Below, piece by piece: positions 15,846-23,455 of a stretch of DNA of 37,956 bases (within the stretch, counting starts at the first letter, position 1; every line of letters starts with the position of its first letter). The notes beneath the pieces are model-generated. The model did no database searches and was not told the origin of the DNA. It worked only from the letters and a program-made list of their open reading frames with translations. This DNA is from Salinivirgaceae bacterium. Its GTDB lineage: Bacteria > Bacteroidota > Bacteroidia > Bacteroidales > SZUA-534. Location of the stretch: NCBI GenBank assembly GCA_016284875.1, contig JAEEPS010000024.1, positions 1 to 37,956 of the forward strand, read 5' to 3'. A program made the translations under genes and the position numbers.

Positions 15846-16427
15846 TCAGAATGTTACAGTAATATTTACACCCAACGGCGTGCCCTTCCGCGTGCCTGTG
15901 GCTTCGGTGAAATCGGGCATCAGCATCGGGTCGGCTTTGATTGACAGGTCTTTGTCGATGGTGAAATCGAAAAAGTGCGCATCTACGTTAGCGTCAATCA
16001 CTTGCAGCAGATAGAGCGCCCCAATTCCAATGAAGCAGATGTCGCGGTAGCGCCGCCACGTGTCTTTGAGCCGCTCGGTGTTTGCGGCGGGATACTGACT
16101 CACGGTGCGGTCATCGTCGTCGGTAGCCCATTTGTACTCGCGTCGGTATTTCTTGTAGACAAAATTGTTGTAACTCGCATAGTAAATCAGTCCCGTGAAA
16201 CCGCCGTAAATGATAGGTATCTTCCAGTATTTCTGATTGTAATATTGTCCCAAACCTGGCACCAGCGACGACATAAACGTTGCCTTGTTGGGCTTGTGCT
16301 GGGCGCGATAGGTGCTGTCGGGGATGTCGAATCCGTCGGCATATTGAGCGTGCGCGGTTAGCGGCGCAGCAGCCATAAGCAGCAGCGCACCAATCAGCAG
16401 CGATATGCGTTTAAGAGCCACCTTCAA
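15846..16427 (-). CDS. DUF5683 domain membrane protein
   Basis: The 193-residue protein has a signal peptide ending near AHAQ. Its hydrophobic segments include the KATFMSSLVPGLGQYYNQKYW motif, characteristic of DUF5683 and related small envelope families. It is conserved between parB and the transglycosylase in Bacteroidetes, which links it to the cell envelope; its activity is unknown. It starts 7 bp after the parB stop, so it is in the same operon. Confidence 0.85.
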   Translation of the reverse strand: MKVALKRISLLIGALLLMAAAPLTAHAQYADGFDIPDSTYRAQHKPNKATFMSSLVPGLGQYYNQKYWKIPIIYGGFTGLIYYASYNNFVYKKYRREYKWATDDDDRTVSQYPAANTERLKDTWRRYRDICFIGIGALYLLQVIDANVDAHFFDFTIDKDLSIKADPMLMPDFTEATGTRKGTPLGVNITVTF

Positions 16428-16434
16428 GCCTCAA

Positions 16435-17337
16435 TTAAAGCGATTTGAGTTTGTCGAACAGCGATATTATCCGCTCAAGGTCCTGGTCGTTTTTGAACGG
16501 AATCACAATCTTGCCGTTGCCCTTGTCGGTGCGGCTGAACTTCACTTTCGAGTTGAAGAATCCGTTCAGGCTGTCTTCCAATGCCTTGTAACTGTCGTCG
16601 GTGTTGCGTTTGGTGCGGCCTGTCTTTTTCTTCTCGGGGCTTTTCATTTCGGCTGCGGCCTCTTCAGTCTCGCGCACCGACAGTCCTTCGTTCAGGATGC
16701 GTTCGAAAAGGAAATTCTGGTCGTTCAGGTCATCGATGCCGAGCAGTGCCTTTGCGTGCCCCATCGTGATGAGTTGCTTGCGCAGACCCAGTTTTATCTC
16801 GTCGGGCAGTTTCAGCAGACGCAGATAGTTGGTGACGGTCGAGCGTTGCTTGCCCACACGGTCGCCCAAATTCTCTTGCGTCAGATTACACTCGTCAATC
16901 AGGCGCTGGAAACTGATGGCAATTTCGATTGGGTCAAGGTCTTCGCGCTGAAGGTTTTCTGCAATTGCCATCTCAAGCATTTGCTCATCACCAGCGGTGC
17001 GGATATAGGCTGGAATAGTCGCCAGTCCAGCCAATTTTGATGCACGGCAGCGGCGTTCGCCCGAAATAATCTGATAGCGGCCGTTATCGAGTTTGCGCAG
17101 GGTAATCGGCTGAATTACACCTAATTGTTTGATAGATGAAGCCAATTCGTTGAGTGCTTCCTCATCAAATTCGGTTCGCGGTTGGTAAGGATTGACATCA
17201 ATCAAACTCAAATTTACATTGTCGCTGATATGATTCGCAGGTGCGCCACCTTTGAGCAGCGCCCCCAATCCTTCGCCTTTGTTAGCCATAATATCGTTTA
17301 AACCTTTGCCTAAAGCAGGTTTCTTTGGTGTTGCCAT
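16435..17337 (-). CDS. parB: Chromosome partitioning protein ParB
   Basis: The 300-residue ParB/Spo0J protein binds parS sites and, as a CTP-dependent clamp, loads onto origin-proximal DNA. The N-terminal PALGKGLNDIM segment is the ParA-contact region. The ParB/Srx CTPase core includes the GERRCRASKLAG motif (about 93-104). A helix-turn-helix in TQENLGDRVGKQRSTVTNYL follows, and the basic C-terminal dimerisation region ends the protein. It starts 2 bp after the parA stop. No full 16-bp parS palindrome was found by eye in the window. Confidence 0.95.
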   Translation of the reverse strand: MATPKKPALGKGLNDIMANKGEGLGALLKGGAPANHISDNVNLSLIDVNPYQPRTEFDEEALNELASSIKQLGVIQPITLRKLDNGRYQIISGERRCRASKLAGLATIPAYIRTAGDEQMLEMAIAENLQREDLDPIEIAISFQRLIDECNLTQENLGDRVGKQRSTVTNYLRLLKLPDEIKLGLRKQLITMGHAKALLGIDDLNDQNFLFERILNEGLSVRETEEAAAEMKSPEKKKTGRTKRNTDDSYKALEDSLNGFFNSKVKFSRTDKGNGKIVIPFKNDQDLERIISLFDKLKSL

Positions 17338-17339
17338 AG

Positions 17340-18143
17340 TTAGTCAATAATTTTTTCGTCAGAATCCATTTGTGTCATATTGTTGCGCTGAAGCACCTCG
17401 CGCGCCAGGTTCAGGTAGTTGATTGCACCCACCGACTGCGGGTCGTACAAGATGCTTGGCTGTCCGTAGCCTTGTGCTTCTGTGATTTTTACGTTGCGCG
17501 TAATCATTGTCTCGAAAACCATATCTTCAAAGCAGCGGCGTACTTCTTCAACCACGTTGTTGGCCAGGCGCAGGCGCGAGTCGTACATCGTGCACAAGAA
17601 ACCTTCGATTTGCAGGCTGGGATTGAGTCCGCTCTGGATGAGTTTTATGGTGTTGATGAGTTTGCCGATGCCTTCGAGCGCGAAATACTCGCACTGCACG
17701 GGGATGATGACCGAGTCGGCCGCTGTGAGCGAATTGACAGTAATGAGTCCCAGCGACGGCGAGCAGTCTATGATGATGAAATCGTACTTGTCGCGGAATT
17801 TGTCGAGTCCCATTTTCATAACCTTTTCGCGATCAGCCTTTTCGAGCAGTTCGATTTCTGCGCCCACCAGATTGATGTTCGACGGCAGCAGGTCGAGATA
17901 CGGAAGATTCCCAATATTAAGTATGGCGTTTGCGGGGTCAATCTCGTCGACAAGGCACTCGTACAACCCCACTTTGATATTGTTCACATCGAACCCGAAA
18001 CCCGAAGTGGCGTTGCCCTGCGGGTCAGCATCAACGAGCAGCACTTTTTTCTCAAGTACCGATAGACTTGCGGCCAAATTGATTGATGTTGTAGTCTTGC
18101 CCACGCCGCCTTTCTGATTGGCGACGGCTATAATCTTTGCCAT
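17340..18143 (-). CDS. parA: Chromosome partitioning ATPase ParA (Soj)
   Basis: The 267-residue Walker-type ATPase positions the replication origin with ParB. The deviant Walker A, KGGVGKTT, is at 11-18 with the signature lysine. Walker A' appears as [12 protein letters not shown] (about 35-46), and the switch region as [11 protein letters not shown]. No N-terminal DNA-binding extension is present, as expected for the chromosomal form. It is the first gene of the block running to the SGNH hydrolase. The 274 bp upstream has no obvious TAnnTTTG element on this strand but has an inverted repeat and DnaA-box-like sequences. Confidence 0.96.
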   Translation of the reverse strand: MAKIIAVANQKGGVGKTTTSINLAASLSVLEKKVLLVDADPQGNATSGFGFDVNNIKVGLYECLVDEIDPANAILNIGNLPYLDLLPSNINLVGAEIELLEKADREKVMKMGLDKFRDKYDFIIIDCSPSLGLITVNSLTAADSVIIPVQCEYFALEGIGKLINTIKLIQSGLNPSLQIEGFLCTMYDSRLRLANNVVEEVRRCFEDMVFETMITRNVKITEAQGYGQPSILYDPQSVGAINYLNLAREVLQRNNMTQMDSDEKIID

Positions 18144-18240
18144 ATATGTCAGTTATTTAATGTTGTAATTTACAATGTTCTCAAAACCAACAACTTGTGT
18201 TCGTCTTTTTCCTATTTTTATTCGGTGCAAGGTAGTGATT

Positions 18241-18305
18241 TAATCCACATTTGCGGGGTTAAGATATCAACACTCGGCGGCTTGTGGTTGATAACTTGTG
18301 AATAA
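18241..18305. promoter_or_regulatory. Region upstream of parA with an inverted repeat and DnaA-box-like motifs
   Basis: TATCAAC (18265-18271) and GTTGATA (18287-18293) form an inverted repeat. TAATCCACA (18241-18249) and the complement of TGTGAATAA (18297-18305) each differ from the TTATCCACA DnaA box by one base. This could be a ParA/ParB control site or origin-related. The rest of the 274-bp gap shows nothing else clear. Confidence 0.3.
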
Positions 18306-18417
18306 ATTACCACCTTTTCAACAGGCGCATTGCGGCACGTCAGCCTTGCACATCTGATAATCGAAAACCAACAATAAAATATTGCGCACAGTTTCAGATT
18401 TTTCCCATCTTCGCACT

Positions 18418-18771
18418 ATGAAACGCATTTTGGGTTACGCAGCGATGATTCTGGCAATGGCGTGTTTCTACGCCTTTCAGCCTGTGGCTGTTGCCGAAGG
18501 TTGGCAGCCATGTGGCGGCGAGCCCGATTCAGGCTGCTCGATAATCGAAGCCGTGCACGATTTTCACGGTGTGATGCCGCCGCAGAGCCAACTCACGGTG
18601 CGCACCTGCCAACTCAACGAACGAACAATCTACGATGGTTTTTTCGAGATTGTCAAGTCGTCGTCGAAAGTGTTCTTCAACTCGTTTTCGCACGGCAAAT
18701 TAACTCGAATCGGATTCCTGATAAAGTTTCCAAAAGTCAGTATTTCCTTCCCGTTCAGCGTGTTCTGGTAA
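18418..18771 (+). CDS. Hypothetical secreted protein
   Basis: The start is at ATG 18418, giving MKRILGYAAMILAMACFYAF, a plausible signal peptide. An in-frame start at 18382 would add residues before it. The 117-residue product has four Cys (GWQPCGG, SGCSII, VRTCQL and one in the leader) and a beta-rich end (PKVSISFPFSVFW). No family is recognised. A GCACGGC/GCCGTGC hairpin at 18789-18817 may end the transcript. Confidence 0.55.
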   Translation: MKRILGYAAMILAMACFYAFQPVAVAEGWQPCGGEPDSGCSIIEAVHDFHGVMPPQSQLTVRTCQLNERTIYDGFFEIVKSSSKVFFNSFSHGKLTRIGFLIKFPKVSISFPFSVFW

Positions 18772-18788
18772 CGAACCGCCCACTTTGC

Positions 18789-18817
18789 GCACGGCAGCCT
18801 AAAAGTTGAAGCCGTGC
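18789..18817 (+). terminator. Possible terminator hairpin
   Basis: GCACGGC (18789-18795) pairs with GCCGTGC (18811-18817). The T-run after it is weak (ATATTCTTT). Confidence 0.4.
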
Positions 18818-18851
18818 ATATTCTTTAGACTTTCGCAAAATGACTTTTTGT

Positions 18852-18889
18852 GTGCGACACCATTGCCGCTTATGCTTTGGTGTTCGCAC
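18852..18889 (+). other. Bulged inverted repeat in the leader region of the next gene
   Basis: GTGCGACACCA (18852-18862) and TGGTGTTCGCAC (18878-18889) pair over 11 bp with one bulged T. The hairpin ends 30 bp before the ATG at 18920. No T-run follows, so a leader element or protein site is as likely as a terminator. Confidence 0.35.
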
Positions 18890-18919
18890 TTATTTAATAA
18901 TCAATAAAATACAAATAAA

Positions 18920-19363
18920 ATGGACATTACAACATTAATTATAGGTGTGGCCATAGTTGCACTATGCGTCCTGCCATTCTGGCTTTCGGGCAACGCCCGC
19001 AAACGCCGCGAGAAAAAACTCACTGACGCGCTCAACGAGATGGCGCAACTTAAATCTACAACCATCTGCAATTCAGAAGTTTGCGGCAACAACAGCGTCG
19101 GCATCGACGGCAGCGGTCGTTGGCTTTTCTACGCCCGTTGCAAAGGCGGCTTGCGCGAATGCATTGATTTAGAGAATGTTCGCGCGTGCAGCATTATCGA
19201 CAAGCCCGACACCATTGGTTTGAGTTTCGCAACCGATGCTAAAACCGATACTTACATCGAGTTCTACAACAGCAACATCGAAGCCACATCCGACGACGAG
19301 TCGCGGCTGGCCGCACGGTGGCATAAGATTGTAGCCGACCGTCTGGCAGCAATGAAACACTAA
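18920..19363 (+). CDS. Hypothetical membrane-anchored protein
   Basis: The 147-residue protein has one N-terminal membrane helix (TLIIGVAIVALCVLPFWL) followed by a basic stop-transfer segment (ARKRREKK), which predicts a cytoplasmic C-terminal domain of about 115 residues. The domain appears alpha/beta, with FYARCKGGLRECIDLENV and ending in a helix (ARWHKIVADRLAAM). No known family is recognised. It ends 22 bp before a strong bidirectional terminator. Confidence 0.6.
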   Translation: MDITTLIIGVAIVALCVLPFWLSGNARKRREKKLTDALNEMAQLKSTTICNSEVCGNNSVGIDGSGRWLFYARCKGGLRECIDLENVRACSIIDKPDTIGLSFATDAKTDTYIEFYNSNIEATSDDESRLAARWHKIVADRLAAMKH

Positions 19364-19385
19364 TCTGCTGATTTGTCAATAAAAG

Positions 19386-19426
19386 AATCGGGGCATCAGA
19401 CTTGTGCTGGTGCCCCGATTTAATTT
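19386..19426. terminator. Strong bidirectional terminator
   Basis: AATCGGGGCATCA (19386-19398) pairs with TGGTGCCCCGATT (19408-19420), giving 13 bp with one G-T wobble. T-rich sequence follows on both strands. It separates the convergent genes ending at 19363 and 19444. Confidence 0.85.
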
Positions 19427-19443
19427 TTCTAATTCTCTCAAAA

Positions 19444-20328
19444 TCACTTCACAACAGCCGTTCTGATGCTGTCGGTCTTCTGGCAGATGGCCGAAAAGAG
19501 CACTTCGTTAATGAAGGTGTCGGTTGATGCGGCAAGTGTGGTTTTTCCGTCTTTCGATGTCTCGGCCTTTACTTCCGACGGCATCGATTTCACGCGGTCG
19601 AAAGTTTTCTGAAGGTCGGTCAGCCAGCCGTACACTTCGCTTACGCTGCTCATATTCTTGTAAGTTTCAAGCATTTTCACAAGAATCGAGAGCGAGTAGC
19701 GCTGGTCAATCACAAGGTCGATCAGGCGTGTGTTGTTGTTTGCCATTTCGGCAAGTTCGGTCGACAGGTAAAGGCTCTCAATCCAGCCGCCAGCAACGAT
19801 CAGAGCAGCCACTTCGGCGCGACCAGCATCGTTCAGATACTCGTTGGCGTTGGTGAACCCTTCGGTGATGATTTCCATCAGCGAGTCGCGGTCGTTGATG
19901 TTGTTCTCGATGCGGTTGGCAATGTCAGGCTGCACAAAATCGAAGATTCCCAACTCGTCGGCCAGTTTTTTTGCCGTGGCCATATATTGAATGGCTGTTT
20001 GCGTCTGATTGAAAAGGCTTGCGTAACTCAAGTCGGCACCATAAACACCGAAGTTGAGTGCCTTCTGCGCGGTTGTGGTGTATTTGTCGACATTGCTTGT
20101 GGGGTTGGCCAAATCCATATTGTACGACACGCCTGTGCTCTGAATCAGGTGAGCCGTCTCAACTGGCGACGGCAGAGCGTAGAACACCTGTTTGGCGCGG
20201 TTCAGTTCGTTGTTGATGTCGAGATTTGACAAATCAACATCACCGCCCACTTTTGGTTTGCTGTTGTTGGCGCAACTCATCGCCAGAAGGCCTGCGGCCA
20301 ATGCTAAAACAATATTCAGTTTTTTCAT
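19444..20328 (-). CDS. Hypothetical lipoprotein
   Basis: The 294-residue protein has a type II signal peptide with lipobox LLAMSC (Cys19), so it should be anchored to a membrane. The mature part is predominantly helical, with conserved-looking segments FYALPSPVETAHLIQSTGVSYN and IVAGGWIESLYLSTELA. Similar uncharacterised lipoproteins occur in Bacteroidetes; no domain name can be given. It is divergent from the HEAT-repeat gene at 20447 with about 118 bp between starts. Confidence 0.75.
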   Translation of the reverse strand: MKKLNIVLALAAGLLAMSCANNSKPKVGGDVDLSNLDINNELNRAKQVFYALPSPVETAHLIQSTGVSYNMDLANPTSNVDKYTTTAQKALNFGVYGADLSYASLFNQTQTAIQYMATAKKLADELGIFDFVQPDIANRIENNINDRDSLMEIITEGFTNANEYLNDAGRAEVAALIVAGGWIESLYLSTELAEMANNNTRLIDLVIDQRYSLSILVKMLETYKNMSSVSEVYGWLTDLQKTFDRVKSMPSEVKAETSKDGKTTLAASTDTFINEVLFSAICQKTDSIRTAVVK

Positions 20329-20446
20329 TTTTTCAGATTTTGGAATAAAAAAGCGGCTAAAAATAGGTATTTTTACAAAACGGCAAGCGTTTTTCGTTCG
20401 CCCGAAGCGAAACTTGCGCTACATTCGTGAAAAATTTTGTGATTTT

Positions 20447-20962
20447 ATGGAAAACAACCGTCTGAAATCAATTGAAGACTCACTGGCCAACGGCGGAAAG
20501 GATGCCGTGCTGGCAGTTCTTGAGCAAATACGTGAGATTGGCGTGCCGAAACTTCTGCCCGCTTTGGTGAAAGTGTACAAAACTTGTGGCGACGACGACA
20601 TAAAAATGACCGTCTTCAAACTTTTGTGCGATGCTAGCCAGCCTGGCCTTGTCGACGAGATGGCCGCTGCCATTGCCGCCGAAACCGATGCCAATGTGAA
20701 GCAGATGCTCGTCACATCGTGCTGGTACTCGAAAATCGACTATCTGCCGAAACTCGAACTCTTTATCGATTTGGTGTTCGACTCGCCGTTCGAACTGGCC
20801 TTCGAAGCCTTTACCGTTATCGAGAACCGCCAGGGCTCAATCACCGACGAGCGCCGCACCGAACTCATCAGTTACATCGAAAAACGCCTTGCCGCCGAAG
20901 CCGACTACAACGAGAGTCTGACATCGGGACTTGTTGAGATTGTGAAGAATTACGATGATTAG
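20447..20962 (+). CDS. HEAT-repeat-like helical protein
   Basis: ATG 20447 is chosen because the frame further upstream overlaps the divergent lipoprotein start; it gives MENNRLKSIEDSLANGGKDA. The 171-residue product is a series of paired helices with HEAT-like spacing, for example IGVPKLLPALVKVYKTC, IKMTVFKLLCDAS and PGLVDEMAAAIAAETD. Such solenoids mediate protein contacts; the partner is unknown. A TACATTCG at about 20420, one mismatch from the -7 consensus, could be its promoter. Confidence 0.7.
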   Translation: MENNRLKSIEDSLANGGKDAVLAVLEQIREIGVPKLLPALVKVYKTCGDDDIKMTVFKLLCDASQPGLVDEMAAAIAAETDANVKQMLVTSCWYSKIDYLPKLELFIDLVFDSPFELAFEAFTVIENRQGSITDERRTELISYIEKRLAAEADYNESLTSGLVEIVKNYDD

Positions 20963-21020
20963 GGGCGCAGGAGAGAGGTGATTTAGGTATTGACCTCTGT
21001 TAACGATTCCAGCAGATATT

Positions 21021-21113
21021 AAACCGAATTTAAATAGGTGGGGTTGTCATATTATGACAGCCCTACAATGTTGATTATCAATTCATATATCAACGTCCGT
21101 TTTAAATCGGTTT
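21021..21113. other. Structured three-way-junction sequence between convergent genes
   Basis: An outer stem (AAACCG, bulged A, ATTTAAA at 21021-21034, with TTTAAATCGGTTT at 21101-21113) encloses two hairpins. The first is GGGTTGTCAT/ATGACAGCCC (21041-21050 and 21054-21063, 10 bp with one wobble). The second is A-T-GTTGAT/ATCAAC-G-T (21068-21075 and 21089-21096). It lies in the 161-bp gap between two gene ends. It may be a small structured RNA, a non-autonomous palindromic mobile element or an unusual terminator. Confidence 0.55.
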
Positions 21114-21123
21114 CACAACAACA

Positions 21124-21366
21124 CTATCTCTGATTTTGTTTTTTTTCTATTTCTGCTTCACAATTCGGGCAGATATCAAACTCCTCGAACCAACCGCCGC
21201 ACTCGCACTTTGGGTAGTCGGGGACATCAGACACTGTGTCTTCGGGATAGAGCAACTCCTTTCCGCACATATTGCAGTGCAAGTACACTTTATCCTGAAC
21301 CTTCCCTTCGCGCCACTCAAATTCGGTGTTGCAGTTGGGGCATTTTATTTGATAAGTGTGTGGCAT
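21124..21366 (-). CDS. Zinc-ribbon protein with four cysteine pairs
   Basis: ATG 21366 is preceded by GGAGG at a good distance, which sets the start. The 80-residue protein has Cys9/12, Cys31/34, Cys54/56 and Cys66/69, enough for two zinc ribbons. The first (IKCPNC and HCNMCGKEL) looks like a classical zinc ribbon. It starts 2 bp after the stop of the macro-like gene, so the two are co-transcribed. Its function is unknown; binding of nucleic acid or a protein partner is plausible. Confidence 0.75.
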   Translation of the reverse strand: MPHTYQIKCPNCNTEFEWREGKVQDKVYLHCNMCGKELLYPEDTVSDVPDYPKCECGGWFEEFDICPNCEAEIEKKQNQR

Positions 21367-21368
21367 TT

Positions 21369-22517
21369 TTACTTCCTCCAATCAAACTCCGCACCTATCA
21401 TTTCGAGCGCTTCATATTTCCAAAATTCTTGATAGAAGTTAGGTGTAAATTTAGCCATTAAAACTTTTTGTTGTTTATCCTCTTTCGTGTCGTATAGTCC
21501 GTTGAATCCTGAGATTCCTGCTCGCTGATTGACTTTTAGAAAATCGTCGGCTTTCAGTTGGTAAAACACCGTGCCCACACGCGTCATTTTGTGGTGTTGC
21601 AGGCAATCGTCCAATCGCCAGGAATGATTGTCGAGAATAAAGCCATAGTGCCCGTTACCATCAGCGTCGCACATCGCGCCAACGGCTAAATAGTCCTCGC
21701 AAAAACCATCATCAATCTTGATAACATCGCCTGTATAGATACTTTCGCCGTTGCTATCAGTGAACGGTGTTCTGACACCTGCAAAAATCACCTTCTGCGG
21801 GCAAGGTCGGTTCCAACACTCATCGTGCAAAAAGTCTATGGCACAGCCTCTTGCGCCGTCGTCTTCAATTTCGTCGATTTTGTCGGTGGCACCTCTGTGG
21901 GGAAACACATACATACTCATTCCCTGAAAGAAAAAATCGCCGAACTGCGCGTATCCAAACTTGTCTTTATCAATCACATACCTAACCTGAATGCTGGGCA
22001 GCGAAGTGACATAGTTCGCGCTAATCTGATACCGATACTGGCGGCACAAATCCATAAGCACCTCTTCGTTAACCACTTCGGGCGCGTCGGGTCTCTCGGG
22101 CAAAGGCTCGTTGTCAATCAGTATTACGAGCCACTCTCTTGAAAACACCGTGTTAGGCAAACGGAAAATGGCTTTGAACAACGGAGCAAGCAGTTTGTCC
22201 CGACTGTCGATTTTGCCAGTGCCGCAGCCCATCCGCGTAATCAGGAACCGATTGTCGGGGTGCTCCATCACGTAGTCGATAAACTCGGCAACGTATGGTA
22301 TCATTGCCTTTGGATTGTCCGTGTCGATAGGAATGGCATAGCATTGCCCCTGCGGCCCCGACTTTTGGCCTGGCATTGCGCCAAACTTCTCGCAAGCCAA
22401 TCGCTCGGCACGTCCCACTCGGTTACCTTTCATATCGGTACCATATACAAACACTTCACAACTCGACAATTCCTCGATTGTCTTTGTGATTTTCTTACCT
22501 GTAAAATGTACTTCCAT
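21369..22517 (-). CDS. Macro-like (A1S_2505-type) domain fused to a YopX-like C-terminus
   Basis: The start is at ATG 22517, with AAGG seven bases upstream; an earlier TTG start is not needed. The 382-residue product has two parts. The N-terminal half (about 20-150: CEVFVYGTDMKGN, FGAMPGQKSGPQGQCYAIP, FLITRMGCGTGKID, IAPLFKA-like) resembles the phage and bacterial A1S_2505 family, which is related to macro domains that bind ADP-ribose-like ligands. The C-terminal half contains ESIYTGDVIKI, HYGFILDNHSW and TRVGTVFYQL, reminiscent of the YopX phage family. The middle (about 165-240) is unassigned. The combination suggests phage-derived cargo or a nucleotide-signal protein. It is preceded by a C9A9 tract at a predicted transcription start. 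Confidence 0.65.
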   Translation of the reverse strand: MEVHFTGKKITKTIEELSSCEVFVYGTDMKGNRVGRAERLACEKFGAMPGQKSGPQGQCYAIPIDTDNPKAMIPYVAEFIDYVMEHPDNRFLITRMGCGTGKIDSRDKLLAPLFKAIFRLPNTVFSREWLVILIDNEPLPERPDAPEVVNEEVLMDLCRQYRYQISANYVTSLPSIQVRYVIDKDKFGYAQFGDFFFQGMSMYVFPHRGATDKIDEIEDDGARGCAIDFLHDECWNRPCPQKVIFAGVRTPFTDSNGESIYTGDVIKIDDGFCEDYLAVGAMCDADGNGHYGFILDNHSWRLDDCLQHHKMTRVGTVFYQLKADDFLKVNQRAGISGFNGLYDTKEDKQQKVLMAKFTPNFYQEFWKYEALEMIGAEFDWRK

Positions 22518-22599
22518 AGTTTTACCTTTTTTTGGCAAAAGAAAACACTATGTGTGCGAAAGTACCGCACAGGTTTGGTAAATTTTGAAATTTCTAATG

Positions 22600-22617
22600 T
22601 TTTTTTTTGGGGGGGGG
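22600..22617. repeat. T9G9 homopolymer pair (C9A9 on the transcribed strand)
   Basis: Nine T (22600-22608) are followed by nine G (22609-22617). In minus-strand orientation this lies about 7 nt downstream of an exact -7 element and about 83 nt before the ATG of the macro-like gene, so it would be the 5' end of that transcript. Length variation could alter expression, but such runs are also prone to sequencing error. Confidence 0.7.
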
Positions 22618-22623
22618 CTATGT

Positions 22624-22631
22624 CAAACGTA
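22624..22631 (-). promoter_or_regulatory. -7 element of the macro-like/zinc-ribbon pair
   Basis: The minus strand reads TACGTTTG, an exact TAnnTTTG match. The tetramer 19 bp upstream is AAAA, so the -33 element is poor. It suggests the pair is separable from the sulfur-relay operon upstream. Confidence 0.45.
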
Positions 22632-22717
22632 ATGTATGGCCTATCGAGAATTTTGCGTATAGCAATGCAGCGCGGGGCTTTGGTAAGTCGGTTGGAAAGC
22701 GAATATGTTTCTTCTTT

Positions 22718-23116
22718 TCACCTCAAATTCACCTTTTCCTTAACCTCACCGTCGGCTATCGCGAAAGCGTTGAAAACGGGCTGTTCGCCAGCGAGCGAGA
22801 GAATGAAATACAATATGTTAGGGTCGAAGGCCAGCCGAATGTCCTCTGCCGACGGGCGCGACGGCGTCGCGGGGTGGCTGTGCCAGTTGCCCACAATCAC
22901 CAAACCGTTCTGCCGCGCGTACTTGACGGCTGCAAACTGTTCTTTCGGGTCGAAACTGAAATGCTCCTCAGATTGGTCGACGTTACGCATCGGGTAGTTC
23001 TGCGTAACCGTCTGACGGTCAGGCCCAAGCAGGTATCCGCACGACTCCACGGGCGCGTCCTTCAGCGCCTGCTCGAGCAGCGATTGGTAAGCCTCGTCAG
23101 TAATCGTCAGTTGCAT
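22718..23116 (-). CDS. JAMM/MPN+ metalloprotease of the sulfur-relay operon
   Basis: The 132-residue zinc metallopeptidase (M67, Mov34/MPN/PAD-1) has the complete JAMM set: Glu24, and His79, His81, Ser89 and Asp92 in HSHP followed by PSAED (HxHx7SxxD). Bacterial stand-alone JAMM enzymes such as QbsD, HcyD and Mec+ cut at the C-terminus of ubiquitin-like sulfur carriers. Here the carrier encoded in the same operon ends in an extra Cys-Arg after its glycines, so removal of that dipeptide is the likely task. The ATG abuts the TusA stop (TAAATG). An antisense frame over it is a shadow. Confidence 0.9.
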   Translation of the reverse strand: MQLTITDEAYQSLLEQALKDAPVESCGYLLGPDRQTVTQNYPMRNVDQSEEHFSFDPKEQFAAVKYARQNGLVIVGNWHSHPATPSRPSAEDIRLAFDPNILYFILSLAGEQPVFNAFAIADGEVKEKVNLR

Positions 23117-23341
23117 TTATTTCTGAATGGTAACTTTATGGACGTTCCCTTCAACGTGTGTGACACTCAATACTTTATAACCTTGTTCAATGGCTGTGCG
23201 TGGCACGTTGTTGAGCGGTTCGCCTTCGGTGAGCAGCACCTCAAGAATATCGCCGTCGGCAATCTGCGACAGTTTCAGTTTTGTCCTGACAAACGTCATC
23301 GGGCAGTGTTCCTTTGTAATGTCTAATGTGTGTGTTGCCAT
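23117..23341 (-). CDS. TusA-family sulfur carrier protein
   Basis: The 74-residue TusA/SirA/YedF-family protein carries the persulfide-bearing Cys13 in EHCPMTFVRTKL. The motif is CPMT rather than the CPxP of E. coli TusA, a variant seen in other non-tRNA TusA proteins. The small alpha/beta fold hands sulfane sulfur between proteins. It is immediately followed by the JAMM gene and preceded, after a 112-bp gap with a heptamer tract, by the DsrE-like gene. Role in the relay: probable sulfur donor to the ThiS-like carrier system. Confidence 0.88.
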   Translation of the reverse strand: MATHTLDITKEHCPMTFVRTKLKLSQIADGDILEVLLTEGEPLNNVPRTAIEQGYKVLSVTHVEGNVHKVTIQK

Positions 23342-23412
23342 AGTGTTTATGGATTTTGAATTACGAATTTAGTGTTTAATCAATGAATTGGCAAATCCCC
23401 TTATGCCTTTTC

Positions 23413-23455
23413 AACTTATAACTTCCTAACTTACAACTTATAACTTATAACTTTT
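23413..23455. repeat. Heptamer tandem repeat after the DsrE-like gene
   Basis: Units AACTTAT, AACTTCCT, AACTTAC, AACTTAT, AACTTAT and AACTTTT run into the stop codon of the DsrE-like gene at 23454. The remaining 70 bp to tusA contain no other clear element. Confidence 0.8.

Noticed and set aside
10288..22517. DUF3990 (ADP-ribosyltransferase-like) and the macro-like protein as a DarT/DarG-style pair
   Set aside because: The genes are about 11 kb apart with unrelated operons between them, and each has its own partners; proximity alone does not support pairing.
22600..22617. Homopolymer tract causing a frameshifted gene
   Set aside because: The tract lies between the stop of the JAMM gene and the start of the macro-like gene; joining either frame across it gives no family continuation.
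23190..23215. TGGCACG followed by TTG, resembling a sigma-54 -24/-12 promoter
   Set aside because: Spacing to the GC element is wrong, and the sequence lies inside the tusA coding region on the opposite strand.
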